Assembly: GCA_003133225.1 (NCBI GenBank)
Contig: PKWL01000148.1
Span: 22,802-86,801 of the forward strand
From: Janthinobacterium sp.
Lineage (GTDB): Bacteria > Pseudomonadota > Gammaproteobacteria > Burkholderiales > Burkholderiaceae_D
Direction: 5' to 3'
DNA length: 64,000 nt
Positions 26,505-35,149 of this stretch are shown piece after piece. Made by a program: the position numbers and the translations under genes. The notes beneath the pieces were generated by a model. It was given only the letters and a program-made list of their open reading frames with translations. It did not search any database and had not been told where the DNA came from. How positions within the stretch are numbered: position 1 is the first letter of the stretch; the number at the start of each line of letters is the position of its first letter.

Positions 26505-27295
26505 GATTTAGCCTCCATCTTGTCTTGAATCATCTTGAAAACAGCCTTGATTTCATGGCCTGCTACGCGCGCCGCGGTTTTCACCTTGCCTTTGCCGCCG
26601 TCCTCGTCGCTGTCCGCTTCCAGGCGCCATACAGGGACGCCGGCGCCGCATGCCTCGCGGTAGGCCGACCGGTCCACGACAAACGCCGGCAACATAAAAT
26701 CCCGGTAACCGCTCATCAATTGCTTGAGGCCTGCTACTTGTGCGGGCTGGCGCGCGTCATACTCATTGGCCAAGATCCCGAGATTGATCAGGCCCTGGTT
26801 CCATTTGCCTTGAATGAACTTAATCCGTTTGAGCATTACGCCGGCAACGCTGATGCTGTACGGGTCGATTTTGCATGGGATGAGCGCAAAATCGCTGGCA
26901 ACTAATAACGCATTCGCCACCCTGCTATTCGAGCCGGGCGTGTCGATCACACAATAATCAAATTCGTGCGCGATGTCGGCTAGGCGTGCGCGCACCGTCA
27001 TCACCATTTCCACGTCGCTTTTGTCCGAGCGCTCGACCTCCCGCAAGGCGGCGCTGCCGCGTAGTAAGGCGATGTTTTGCGATGCCGCCAGGCGCTTGAT
27101 CGGCGTATCGCCAAACAGGTCGCCGGCGCTCGGTGGCGCCAGATGGGCGGCCAAGCTCTTGCTGCTATTGGCCTGTTCGTCGGCGTCGACAAATAGGACG
27201 CGCTGGCCCGAATCGGCCAGGCAGTGCGCCATGTTGTAGGACAGGATCGACTTGCCGCTGCCCCCTTTTTGATTTACAAAAATGAGTTTCTTCAC
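26501..27295 (-). CDS. ParA/IncC-family partition ATPase
   Basis: A 264-residue Walker-type ATPase that positions DNA with its ParB partner. The deviant Walker A motif N-Q-K-G-G-S-G-K-S is at residues 8-16, D-A-D-E-Q-A-N-S follows near 38, and the Walker B strand reads Y-C-V-I-D-T-P-G-S near 113. It lacks an N-terminal DNA-binding domain, so it is the short IncC2-like form. The start and stop overlap korA and korB by 4 bp each, so the three genes form one coupled operon. Confidence 0.9.
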   Translation of the reverse strand: MKKLIFVNQKGGSGKSILSYNMAHCLADSGQRVLFVDADEQANSSKSLAAHLAPPSAGDLFGDTPIKRLAASQNIALLRGSAALREVERSDKSDVEMVMTVRARLADIAHEFDYCVIDTPGSNSRVANALLVASDFALIPCKIDPYSISVAGVMLKRIKFIQGKWNQGLINLGILANEYDARQPAQVAGLKQLMSGYRDFMLPAFVVDRSAYREACGAGVPVWRLEADSDEDGGKGKVKTAARVAGHEIKAVFKMIQDKMEAKS

Positions 27296-27621
27296 GGCTT
27301 CACCAAGAATTCTTGCTGTTTGAGTCGCGCTTTTGTTTGACGCGCCATGTCCGTCACCAGATCGGCCAAGTCGGGCGCCATCACGCCAATACTCAGCCTG
27401 CCCTCGGGCCGGCCATCGCGCTCGACGGGCGATAACGACACTTTGCCAGCCATCCGGCGCGCCGCTTCGTTAGAAAATTCCAACTCTGCCGCGACCGCCT
27501 TCGGCGCACGTCCGCCAGCAAGAGTTTCTTGAATGGCATGGACGTTGCGCTTCTTCAGGTTTTCCAGGCGGGGACGGATCGCATCAAATTCCTGTGCCGT
27601 GCAACGTTTCTTGCCTCGCAT
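27292..27621 (-). CDS. korA: KorA/TrfB-like transcriptional repressor
   Basis: A 109-residue regulator resembling KorA/TrfB of IncP plasmids. It has the K-R-C-T-A-Q-E-F-D-A-I start and a helix-turn-helix of the type A-P-K-A-V-A-A-E-L-E-F-S-N-E-A-A-R-R. I chose the ATG at 27621, preceded by GAGGAC, over an upstream in-frame ATG at 27660. It is divergent from the virB operon and probably controls both promoters in the 130-bp gap together with KorB. Confidence 0.75.
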   Translation of the reverse strand: MRGKKRCTAQEFDAIRPRLENLKKRNVHAIQETLAGGRAPKAVAAELEFSNEAARRMAGKVSLSPVERDGRPEGRLSIGVMAPDLADLVTDMARQTKARLKQQEFLVKP

Positions 27622-27666
27622 AATGTCCTCATCAACCAAGGTCAACAAAGCGCAAAGCATACATAA

Positions 27667-27697
27667 TTGCCAATAAATTAATTTTGATTTTTGCCAA
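27667..27697. promoter_or_regulatory. direct repeats between korA and the virB operon
   Basis: TTGCCAA occurs at 27667-27673 and 27691-27697, 24 bp apart, inside a very AT-rich gap that must contain the divergent promoters of korA and the virB operon. These are candidate KorA sites. I could not fix -35 and -10 boxes with confidence. Confidence 0.3.
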
Positions 27698-27753
27698 ACT
27701 AAATATCAATGAAGACGTTATATTTAATTCTTTGATTTTTTAAAGAAGCGCCA

Positions 27754-28209
27754 ATGGATAAGCTTAACATTTCAAAAATGGCGTTCTACGCTATCGCGCT
27801 TGTGTGCGCCGCGCCGGCGCCGGGCGCCTTTCCCGTCGTGGATCAAGCCACGCAAAAGACCCGCGACGCCATGCGCCGGACTATTCTGGAAACAGAGTTG
27901 GAGGCGGAAAAGAGCGCCTTGGACGCCGCCAAAAAGGCGCTGGCTGAGGCCGCTCCCGGCAAGCTTGATCTGCAACAGAGGGAAGTTGATCGACACGCGG
28001 CCAACGTGGATTCGATCAACATGGAACTGTCCGGAGTCGCCAAAATGACGGTGGTCAAGGCGTCAGGAACAGTTCGCTTGCCAGGCGCGCCGGCAGTTCG
28101 TCCGGCCGTTGGTGCCGAGCAGGTGCCGTTCTGGGATGTGTACCGGCGCCCCAAAACCAATGTGCCGGATGCGTCCGATGAAGCAGATGCAACCGTTGCG
28201 AATCATTAA
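27754..28209 (+). CDS. exported hypothetical protein heading the virB operon
   Basis: A 151-residue protein not recognised. A signal peptide is likely (M-A-F-Y-A-I-A-L-V-C-A-A-P-A-P-G-A), followed by a charged alanine/glutamate-rich stretch (about 35-90) with coiled-coil character, then a proline-rich tail. It is the first gene of the conjugation operon, in the place where VirB1 often sits, but it has no lytic transglycosylase motifs. A periplasmic role in assembly is a guess from position. Confidence 0.55.
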   Translation: MDKLNISKMAFYAIALVCAAPAPGAFPVVDQATQKTRDAMRRTILETELEAEKSALDAAKKALAEAAPGKLDLQQREVDRHAANVDSINMELSGVAKMTVVKASGTVRLPGAPAVRPAVGAEQVPFWDVYRRPKTNVPDASDEADATVANH

Positions 28210-28234
28210 CCGACCACCACCCAGGGAACATCTG

Positions 28235-28525
28235 ATGAATTCGAAAATCGTCCGACCTGTTGCGGCGCTCTGTCTGGGTGCTCTCGCCTTGACCCCCGTT
28301 CTCGCATTGGCGACCGCTCCGTTCACGGCCGCCGCGAGCGGACTGTCCGCCGACATCATGACCATCATCACACCCCTTGCCGGCTTGGCCGTCATCGTCA
28401 TTGGCCTTCTCGCCATCGTCAACATCGTCCATTGGGCCTGGTTGGGTGGCGCCTTGATCGGCATGGGCTTGATCTTCGGCCACGATCAAGTCGTGACCTG
28501 GTTCCGCACCCTGATGGGCGTCTAG
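28235..28525 (+). CDS. virB2: VirB2-like pilin subunit
   Basis: A 96-residue prepilin. It has a long signal sequence (A-A-L-C-L-G-A-L-A-L-T-P-V-L-A-L-A), then two hydrophobic segments (about 42-64 and 68-85) separated by a short polar turn, as in VirB2/TrbC pilins. The mature protein would be about 65 residues and form the conjugative pilus. The ATG at 28235 is taken because it opens the signal peptide. virB3 follows with one base between. Confidence 0.8.
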   Translation: MNSKIVRPVAALCLGALALTPVLALATAPFTAAASGLSADIMTIITPLAGLAVIVIGLLAIVNIVHWAWLGGALIGMGLIFGHDQVVTWFRTLMGV

Positions 28526-28526
28526 C

Positions 28527-28889
28527 GTGGAAAAAAACGAAGGCATCACCGTCGATGGCCTTGCCGTCGGGCTGACCCGGCCCTCGACCAAGTGGGGCGT
28601 CACCTACCCGGCCATCATGCTCAACTTGATAGTGTCGATGGAAGCGTTCATCTGGAGCCACAACCTGCTATGGGGGCTGATATTCGTCCCTGTCCACGGC
28701 ATTTTCTATCTGATCTGTCTGAAAGACCCGCGCGCCTTCGAGTTGCTGTTCTTGTGGGCGCAAACCAAGGGGCGCACGCATCTGCTCACGCTTGGGTATT
28801 GGAAATCGTCATCGTACGGCCCGCTCGAGCTACACAAAAAACCGGGTTACGTCAGCCGGCGAAAGTTTGGAAAATCGGGGAAACAATGA
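28527..28889 (+). CDS. virB3: VirB3-like protein
   Basis: A 120-residue membrane protein with a hydrophobic hairpin (about 27-65) and the VirB3 pattern G-L-T-R-P-S-T-K-W-G-V ... D-P-R-A-F-E-L-L. It starts with GTG directly after the virB2 stop and overlaps virB4 by 4 bp (ATGA). VirB3 sits in the inner membrane and works with VirB4 in pilus assembly. Confidence 0.85.
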   Translation: MEKNEGITVDGLAVGLTRPSTKWGVTYPAIMLNLIVSMEAFIWSHNLLWGLIFVPVHGIFYLICLKDPRAFELLFLWAQTKGRTHLLTLGYWKSSSYGPLELHKKPGYVSRRKFGKSGKQ

Positions 28890-31351
28890 CGCCCGCTGCC
28901 GCAAAGCGCAGGAAGGCGATGCAGCGCGACGTAGCGGTGTCGGCAAACATTCCCTACGAATGCCATTTGACGCCCACCATCGTGCTCACCGACAAAGGCG
29001 ATTACGTGTGCGCCTTGCGCCTGGCCGGCGCCAGCTTCGAGTGCGCCGACGACTGTGTGCTAAACAACCGGCATGAACGCCTCAACAAGATTCTCCTGAG
29101 TCTGGCCGACCCGCACATCACGATCTGGCAGCACATCGTCCGGCGCGAAGAGCACACCTACCCCGACGGCCATTTTCCCGATGGTTTCGCCAAAGACTTG
29201 AACGCCAAATACGCCGCTCGCGTCAGCAGCGAGACCCTGATGGTCAACGAGCTGTATCTGAGCGTCGTGTATCGGCCGCAAACTTCATGGATCGGCAATA
29301 TTCTCTCCAACTTGATCGCATCGGGCGACCAGGCGTCGATTGCCGCCGCCAGGACGGAACACGTCGCCACGCTAAATGAAACTGTATCGGAGTTGGAGGC
29401 GTCGCTCGGCTACTACGATGCGCAGCGTCTGTCGGCCTACACGCATAATGGCGTGCTGTTTTCCGAGGCGGCAGAATTTTTCGGATACCTGGTCAACGGC
29501 CAATGGGAGAGAGTCGCCCTTGCACCCTGTCCGTTGAAGCACCTGATAGCGACCTCGCGCCCGTTCTTCGGCAACGAAACGATCGAAATTCGCGGCCCGA
29601 CAAAAACCGCCTATGGCGCGATGCTCGGCATCAAAGGCTATCCGCCAAATACCAGTTCAACCTACCTTGACGACTTGCTGACGGTGCCGTGCAAGATCGT
29701 GGTGACGCAGTCATTTTCGTTCAAGCAGCAGGACGCGGCTCTCAGGCAACTGGGCAAGGCCAGCAATATCATGATCAATGCGGGCGATGCCGCCCGCTCG
29801 CAAATCGATGAACTACCTGATGTGGCCGATGACCTGGTGTCGCGCCGCGTCGCCATGGGCAGTCACCACTATACCGTGCTCGTCAAAGCCGACACGCTGC
29901 ATGAATTGGCCCGCAATATCTCGGCCGTGCGCGCCATCCTGACGGGCGCTGGCATCGTCGCGGCGCGCGAAGACCTTGCCAATGAAGCAGCTTATTGGGC
30001 GCAGCAGCCGGGAGTTTTTACGAAGCGCCCGCGCTTGTCCATGGTCAACAGCCGCAACGTGTGCGGCTTCATGCCGCTGCATAATTTCCCGCTCGGCCGG
30101 CGCCAGGGCAATCATTGGGGCGATGCGCTAACGATGCTCATCACGGCGGCTGGTACGCCGCATTATCTCAGCTTGCACGCCTCGGACCCCAACGCGGCGA
30201 CGGGTGGATCAAAAAAAGACGTGGCGCATACCCTGGCGTTGGGTCCGAACGGCTCAGGCAAGACGGCGACGACCATGTTCATGCTGTGCATGCTGCAAAA
30301 ATTCGGGGTCACGTCGATCCTGTTTTCCAAGGACCGCGACACTGAAATCACGGTGCGCGCTCTGGGTGGCACGTTCTACCCGATCGAGACGGGCGTGCCA
30401 ACCGGGTGGAATCCGTTCTCGCTCGATGCGGACGAACCCGGCACCCTCGCTTATTTGAGGCAACTGGTACGCAAGCTGGTGTCGCGTCCGCGCATGACGG
30501 ACGGCGGCCTCGAGATTGACAGCGCGCCGCTAACAAGCGCCCAGGAAAAAGAGTGCGACGGCGCCATTGCATCGGTGCTGCGCCTCGACCAGGAAAACCG
30601 GCGCTTGGGCCGTGTCCTAGATTACCTGCCAAAAGGTGAGGGCAGCGTTTATGAGCGCTTGGCAAAATGGTGCTATTCACGCGAAGCGGGCCGGGCCGAC
30701 GGCAACAACGCATGGGTCTTCGACAACCCGGTCGATACCCTGGCCAACACGCTAGGGTCGGTGCTCACCACAGCGTTCGACATCACCCAGTTCCTTGACG
30801 ATCCGGAACTGCGGACGCCAATTAACATGCACTTGTTCCATCTGGCCAGCCGCTTGATCGATGGACGACGCCTGGCGCTGTTCTTTTCGGAGTTCTGGAA
30901 GGCGCTGGGAGATGCGCAGTTTGCCGCTTTCGCCAAAGACATGCTGAAAACCCTGCGCAAGCAAAACGGCTTCGTCGTGCTCGACTCACAATCTCCCAGC
31001 GATGCTCTGGCCCACCCCATCAGCCGCACTCTGATAGAGCAGGTGGCAACCATGCTTCTCTTTCCCAATCCGGGTGCGGACCGCGTCGAATACACGGAAG
31101 GGCTGGGCTTGTCCGAGCGCGAGTTCAATCTCATCAAGACCGATATCCCAGAAGGTTCCGGCATGTTCCTTTTAAAACAGGGCCATCACTCGGTGGTCGT
31201 CAAACTGCCCTTGGAAGGCTTCGATGACGAACTGGCGGTGTTATCGGCCAGAACCAGCAACATCGCGCTCATGGAAAAACTAATCGCGCAGCATGGCGCG
31301 GCGCCACAGCTGTGGCTACCCCATTTCAATGAGCAAAGGAGTGTGTCATGA
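28886..31351 (+). CDS. virB4: VirB4 secretion ATPase
   Basis: An 821-residue ATPase that energises pilus assembly and DNA transfer. The N-terminal half is the CagE/TrbE/VirB4 domain. The Walker A motif G-P-N-G-S-G-K-T is at about 452-459. The Walker B region reads A-L-F-F-S668-E669-F-W-K-A-L: the aspartate that normally precedes the catalytic glutamate is serine. The start at 28886 overlaps the virB3 stop. The open frame extends further upstream, but that part overlaps virB3 and is not protein-like. Confidence 0.93.
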   Translation: MTPAAAKRRKAMQRDVAVSANIPYECHLTPTIVLTDKGDYVCALRLAGASFECADDCVLNNRHERLNKILLSLADPHITIWQHIVRREEHTYPDGHFPDGFAKDLNAKYAARVSSETLMVNELYLSVVYRPQTSWIGNILSNLIASGDQASIAAARTEHVATLNETVSELEASLGYYDAQRLSAYTHNGVLFSEAAEFFGYLVNGQWERVALAPCPLKHLIATSRPFFGNETIEIRGPTKTAYGAMLGIKGYPPNTSSTYLDDLLTVPCKIVVTQSFSFKQQDAALRQLGKASNIMINAGDAARSQIDELPDVADDLVSRRVAMGSHHYTVLVKADTLHELARNISAVRAILTGAGIVAAREDLANEAAYWAQQPGVFTKRPRLSMVNSRNVCGFMPLHNFPLGRRQGNHWGDALTMLITAAGTPHYLSLHASDPNAATGGSKKDVAHTLALGPNGSGKTATTMFMLCMLQKFGVTSILFSKDRDTEITVRALGGTFYPIETGVPTGWNPFSLDADEPGTLAYLRQLVRKLVSRPRMTDGGLEIDSAPLTSAQEKECDGAIASVLRLDQENRRLGRVLDYLPKGEGSVYERLAKWCYSREAGRADGNNAWVFDNPVDTLANTLGSVLTTAFDITQFLDDPELRTPINMHLFHLASRLIDGRRLALFFSEFWKALGDAQFAAFAKDMLKTLRKQNGFVVLDSQSPSDALAHPISRTLIEQVATMLLFPNPGADRVEYTEGLGLSEREFNLIKTDIPEGSGMFLLKQGHHSVVVKLPLEGFDDELAVLSARTSNIALMEKLIAQHGAAPQLWLPHFNEQRSVS

Positions 31352-32016
31352 GCTTCATGCGCCAAGCATCCGTGAGCGCTGCGGTGATCGCCGCAGCGCT
31401 ATTTTCTGCTCCGGCCGGCGCTCAGTGGGCTGTGTTCGATGGCGCCAGCCTCACGCAAGCGCTCAAGCAGGTACAGGCGTGGCAGCAGCAGTATGCGCAG
31501 ATGCAAAGCCAGATTGCTTCCATGACGGGCAATCGTGGCATGTCGACGCTGCTGCCGACCATCGTTCCCGCATTGCCGTCCAACTGGAATGGCGCAATGA
31601 CAACGCTCTCGCCAGCGGCCCAACAAATTAAAAGCGCGCAAACCGTTTTGACGCCGCAACAGACCGCCAGCCTGACGCCGCAATTGCAAAACTATCTGGG
31701 ACAGATCCAAACCCTGTCGGCCGCGACCCAGGCAATGGGACAGGCGGCGTTCAATGACGCCGCGGCGCGTCAAAGCCGGTTGCAAACGCTGACCAACACG
31801 CTTGCTACAACCAGCGATCCCAAGGCCGCCTACGACTTGTCCAACGCTATTGGCATTGAGCATGCCGGCCTCTTGAAAGATCAGAACCAACTGATAGCTG
31901 CTGCGAACAGTGCGGCGGCGCAGTCTCAGGCGCAGCAGCAAATGGAGAACCAGATGCGGGCAACCTCTGCCGGATCAGGCAATTTCCCGAAAATTGATAC
32001 CTCCCTACCTTACTGA
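31348..32016 (+). CDS. virB5: VirB5-like pilus tip protein
   Basis: A 222-residue exported protein with a signal peptide (A-A-V-I-A-A-A-L-F-S-A-P-A-G-A-Q) and a glutamine-rich helical region (V-Q-A-W-Q-Q-Q-Y-A-Q-M-Q) typical of VirB5/TrbJ. VirB5 sits at the pilus tip and may contact the recipient. It overlaps virB4 by 4 bp. Its last 12 residues, G-N-F-P-K-I-D-T-S-L-P-Y, are nearly repeated at the end of the next gene, the EexN-like lipoprotein. Confidence 0.85.
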   Translation: MSFMRQASVSAAVIAAALFSAPAGAQWAVFDGASLTQALKQVQAWQQQYAQMQSQIASMTGNRGMSTLLPTIVPALPSNWNGAMTTLSPAAQQIKSAQTVLTPQQTASLTPQLQNYLGQIQTLSAATQAMGQAAFNDAAARQSRLQTLTNTLATTSDPKAAYDLSNAIGIEHAGLLKDQNQLIAAANSAAAQSQAQQQMENQMRATSAGSGNFPKIDTSLPY

Positions 32017-32029
32017 CTTGGAGCAGGCC

Positions 32030-32293
32030 ATGCTGAAATTCTATGTTCCGCTTATCGTTTTGCTCGTAGGCTGTTCCGCCAGCGGGACGCAAGTTCCATT
32101 CCTTGATCGTGTCATGACGGTAGCCGAATTTACCGCGCAGCCTGCATTACGTAAAAAAGTAGATGCATTTTGTGCAAACGATCCGGGTCGAACCATGCAG
32201 GATTCGAACTGTATCAACTCGCAGCAAGCAACGCGTATTGCTAGCGTGGGCAACGGCAATTTCCCGAAGATTAGCACCGCGCTACCGTGGTAA
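32030..32293 (+). CDS. eexN: EexN-like entry-exclusion lipoprotein
   Basis: An 87-residue lipoprotein with a lipobox (V-L-L-V-G-C15) and the EexN pattern M-T-V-A-E-F ... C-x-N-D-P-G-R ... N-C-I-N-S-Q-Q-A. Proteins of this family stop a cell that already has the element from taking up a second copy. It lies between virB5 and virB6, the usual place. It ends G-N-F-P-K-I-S-T-A-L-P-W, close to the tail of VirB5, which is not a feature I know from the family. Confidence 0.75.
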   Translation: MLKFYVPLIVLLVGCSASGTQVPFLDRVMTVAEFTAQPALRKKVDAFCANDPGRTMQDSNCINSQQATRIASVGNGNFPKISTALPW

Positions 32294-32303
32294 GGAGTCC
32301 ATC

Positions 32304-33308
32304 ATGGCGACGACATTCTACGGCGACAACTTAACGTACATCAACAATGTTTGCACCGCTTATATCGGGGAGAATGTGGCTGCCGTGGCCGCCGCCATTG
32401 CGCCGGCTGCTTTCATGCTGCTGGGTGTCTACGTGATGCTGTGGGGATATGCGAGTCTGCGCGGCTTGATCGAAGAACCGATCATGGATTTGGCCGCGCG
32501 CCTACTGAAGATCTCGCTGATCTTCAGCATTGGTATTGGACTGGCGGAATTCAACGTGCTTATCACCGACACGCTTTTCAACGGACCCGAGCAATTGGCG
32601 GCAGTGCTGACGCACGCGCCGAGCAGCAGCGGAGTCGTCAACAGTCTTGATGCTTTGTTCGATCAAGGCTTCCAGATTGGAAAACAGTTTTGGATTAAAG
32701 GCGGAATTTTGCATGGTGACTTTGGAATGTACATCGTCGCATTGACGGTATGGACCGAAACCGTCGCCGTGACGGCTTATGCGTTTTTTCTGATGGTGCT
32801 CTCGAAATTTGCCTTGACCATCATAATTTCGCTTGGCTCTCTGTTTATTATTTCGCTGCTGTTCGATTCCACCGCGGCTTATTTCAATTCTTGGGTGCAG
32901 CAAATGACGAACTACTTCCTGGTTCCGGTGCTGGTTGTTGCCACCAATTTGCTCGTTATGACACTGTTCTCACGGGCGGCCGAAGGGGCTGTGGCCATGA
33001 CCAGCACAACCGATATTGACCAAATTTTTCCGTTTTTCGCCATGGGTCTGGTTTCTCTGCTAGTGCTTGGTTCCATCCTGACCATGGCCGCTGGCCTGTC
33101 CGGCGGCATGGCACTGTCATCGTTTGGCGTGGGCCGGCTTGCCGCAAGGATTCTGGGGACCGGTGCCAAAAAGGCGCTTGGCACTGGTGCAAAAGTGGCC
33201 GGCATCGGAACGAAAAAGGTGGCGCGGGCTGGATGGACTGCCTATCAGAACAGAAACCGCAACTCCATATCGACGCCAAAAGGAGAGCTCCATGCGCCGC
33301 CTTACTAA
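32304..33308 (+). CDS. virB6: VirB6-like inner membrane channel protein
   Basis: A 334-residue polytopic protein of the TrbL/VirB6 family with about six hydrophobic segments between residues 30 and 275 and a basic, glycine/lysine-rich tail. It forms part of the inner membrane passage for the DNA substrate. AAGGAG precedes the ATG at 32304. Its end overlaps the start of the small lipoprotein gene by 17 bp. Confidence 0.9.
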   Translation: MATTFYGDNLTYINNVCTAYIGENVAAVAAAIAPAAFMLLGVYVMLWGYASLRGLIEEPIMDLAARLLKISLIFSIGIGLAEFNVLITDTLFNGPEQLAAVLTHAPSSSGVVNSLDALFDQGFQIGKQFWIKGGILHGDFGMYIVALTVWTETVAVTAYAFFLMVLSKFALTIIISLGSLFIISLLFDSTAAYFNSWVQQMTNYFLVPVLVVATNLLVMTLFSRAAEGAVAMTSTTDIDQIFPFFAMGLVSLLVLGSILTMAAGLSGGMALSSFGVGRLAARILGTGAKKALGTGAKVAGIGTKKVARAGWTAYQNRNRNSISTPKGELHAPPY

Positions 33309-33447
33309 AATTGCCGCTGTAACTGTTGCACTGGCGCTTGCCGCCTGCGGCAGTGCCCCGCCATCCTGCGACGGCGCCGACCGCCGGCCCGTAAACCAGC
33401 CGCCGCAAGTGGGCGTCACGTACCTTAGCTGCGGCGCAACCGCATAG
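33292..33447 (+). CDS. virB7: VirB7-like lipoprotein
   Basis: A 51-residue lipoprotein with an L-A-L-A-A-C lipobox (C19) and two further cysteines (C26 and C47), which could pair with VirB9 as in other systems. It sits between virB6 and virB8, the place of VirB7, and a strong GGAGAG ribosome-binding site lies inside the end of virB6. VirB7 anchors the outer membrane core complex. Sequence identity alone is too weak, so the call rests on lipobox, size and position. Confidence 0.7.
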   Translation: MRRLTKIAAVTVALALAACGSAPPSCDGADRRPVNQPPQVGVTYLSCGATA

Positions 33448-33461
33448 GGCAGGGGATATCG

Positions 33462-34346
33462 ATGCCTACTCTCAAAAAAGATGCGCCCGATGACAAGATG
33501 CAGCAACAGTTGAACGAGTTGCGCGATTTCATCGCGGTGCATGACGATATCCAGGTACTGCTGGATCACTCGGCCTCATGGGCCGACAGCCGGACCGAAT
33601 CCGAACAGCGCTCGCGCCGCGATGCATGGCGGGTCGCGTTTGGACTCGGAGGCTTGACTCTGATCGCTTTCGCTATCGCCGGTGGCGCGATCCGCACATC
33701 GCTTCAACCAGCTCCCCCGCCGCAAATCCTAGTCGTTGACCGGGCGACGGGAAAAGCGGAACCGCTCGTGTCCCTAGCCGTATTTCAGGCGACACCGGAA
33801 GACGTGACGATCCGGCGCTGCGTGACCACGTTCATGCGCGCGCGCGAAAACTACAGTTTTGACACCGCCGAAGAAAATTATCGTGACGCGGCCGCATTCA
33901 TGGATGCTCCCATGCAAGCGCAATGGGGCGCGTATTGGGATACCTCGAATCCAAAATCGCCCATGAACACGTTCAAAAAAGACGGCAAAGTGCGAATCGA
34001 ACTGGGCTCCATCACGCTTAACCGCAATGCGGCCGGGGTGGCAACTAGCGTTCGCGCTGGATTCACCCGTACCATCAAACGCAACGATCAACTTGTCGGT
34101 CCGGTGACGTCATGGATCGCCACCATACCGTTTCATTGGGTCAATGCGCCAACCCAGGAGCGCGAGCGCCGGGTGAACGATCTAGGCTGGGAGGCCACAG
34201 GCTACGATGTCGACGCCGACATCGGCGCGAGCGCCAGCGCACTGCCACCGCCATCCATGCCGCAGCAGCAAGCGGCCTCGGCCCAGGCACCGGTGTTGGC
34301 CCTGGTCGCGCCGCCGGCAAATCGGGTGCCTGGAGACGCCCGATGA
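33462..34346 (+). CDS. virB8: VirB8-like assembly factor
   Basis: A 294-residue bitopic protein. It has a cytoplasmic N-terminus, one membrane segment (V-A-F-G-L-G-G-L-T-L-I-A-F-A-I-A-G-G) near 62-79, and a periplasmic NTF2-like domain with the typical N-Y-S-F-D-T-A-E-E-N-Y motif near 131. The C-terminal 50 residues are alanine/proline-rich, longer than in most VirB8 proteins. It overlaps virB9 by 4 bp. Confidence 0.92.
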   Translation: MPTLKKDAPDDKMQQQLNELRDFIAVHDDIQVLLDHSASWADSRTESEQRSRRDAWRVAFGLGGLTLIAFAIAGGAIRTSLQPAPPPQILVVDRATGKAEPLVSLAVFQATPEDVTIRRCVTTFMRARENYSFDTAEENYRDAAAFMDAPMQAQWGAYWDTSNPKSPMNTFKKDGKVRIELGSITLNRNAAGVATSVRAGFTRTIKRNDQLVGPVTSWIATIPFHWVNAPTQERERRVNDLGWEATGYDVDADIGASASALPPPSMPQQQAASAQAPVLALVAPPANRVPGDAR

Positions 34347-35149
34347 TCCTCAAAGCCTTGGCCGTCTGCTTGGTTCTGGCTGGCGCTGGCCCAGCGCTGG
34401 CCGCTCAGGCGACCCAAGCGGCGCCTGGCGACCCTAGGATCCGCTTCGTCGATTACGACCCTAATAATATCGTCACGATCTATGGGCGCGTCGGCACCGA
34501 TACCCTGATTCTTTTTGAAAAGGGCGAGGTGCTGGTTGACATGACCGGCGGCGACACGGCCGCATGGGGTGCCGATACTCCGAAAGCGCGCAACGGTATT
34601 TTCGTCAAGCCGAAGGCGACCGTCGCGAACACGAATATCCACGTCATCACCAATAAGCGCGTCTACAACTTCGACATGAAACTGGCGCCCAAGGGGCAAA
34701 AGGGCTATCTGATGGTGTCGTTTCGCTATCCCAGTGCGGAAGCCATCCGCATGGCGGAAGCGGCCAACAAAAACAAGGCCCGCAACTTGCTGATGGGAGC
34801 CGCATCCGTGGCCGGTAATCGCCGCTACACGGTGCAAGGATCAAGCGCCATCGCGCCCATTGAGGCCGCGGACGACGGCACATCGACGTCCTTCCGCTTC
34901 GCCGCGCATGGTTCCGTGCCCGCCATCTATACCGTGGAGGAAGACGGCAAAGAACACCTGGTCAATTTCAACTCCGAACCGAACGACACGCTGACGATCC
35001 ACGTCGTCAGAAACAAATTCGTGTTCCGCTCCGGCGAGCTGGTGGCCTGCGTATACAACGAAGCTTATGCCCCGGCAGGGGTTCGAGCGCCAACCAATAC
35101 GGCATCCCCGGACGTGGAACGGGTCCTTAAACGGGGAAATTCTCAATGA
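34343..35149 (+). CDS. virB9: VirB9-like outer membrane core protein
   Basis: A 268-residue periplasmic core protein. A signal peptide (A-V-C-L-V-L-A-G-A-G-P-A-L-A) is followed by the VirB9 pattern D-P-R-I-R-F-V-D-Y-D-P-N-N-I-V and, near the C-terminus, F-R-F-A-A and the C-V-Y-N-E-A-Y segment. With VirB7 and VirB10 it makes the outer membrane ring. Both ends overlap neighbours by 4 bp. Confidence 0.92.
   Translation: MILKALAVCLVLAGAGPALAAQATQAAPGDPRIRFVDYDPNNIVTIYGRVGTDTLILFEKGEVLVDMTGGDTAAWGADTPKARNGIFVKPKATVANTNIHVITNKRVYNFDMKLAPKGQKGYLMVSFRYPSAEAIRMAEAANKNKARNLLMGAASVAGNRRYTVQGSSAIAPIEAADDGTSTSFRFAAHGSVPAIYTVEEDGKEHLVNFNSEPNDTLTIHVVRNKFVFRSGELVACVYNEAYAPAGVRAPTNTASPDVERVLKRGNSQ

Noticed and set aside
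27754..28209. VirB1 lytic transglycosylase as the first gene of the virB operon
   Set aside because: The protein has a signal peptide and coiled coil but none of the transglycosylase motifs, so VirB1 seems absent.
28592..28885. Upstream extension of the VirB4 frame
   Set aside because: It overlaps virB3 in another frame. The ATG at 28886 with the ATGA overlap fits the pattern of the operon.
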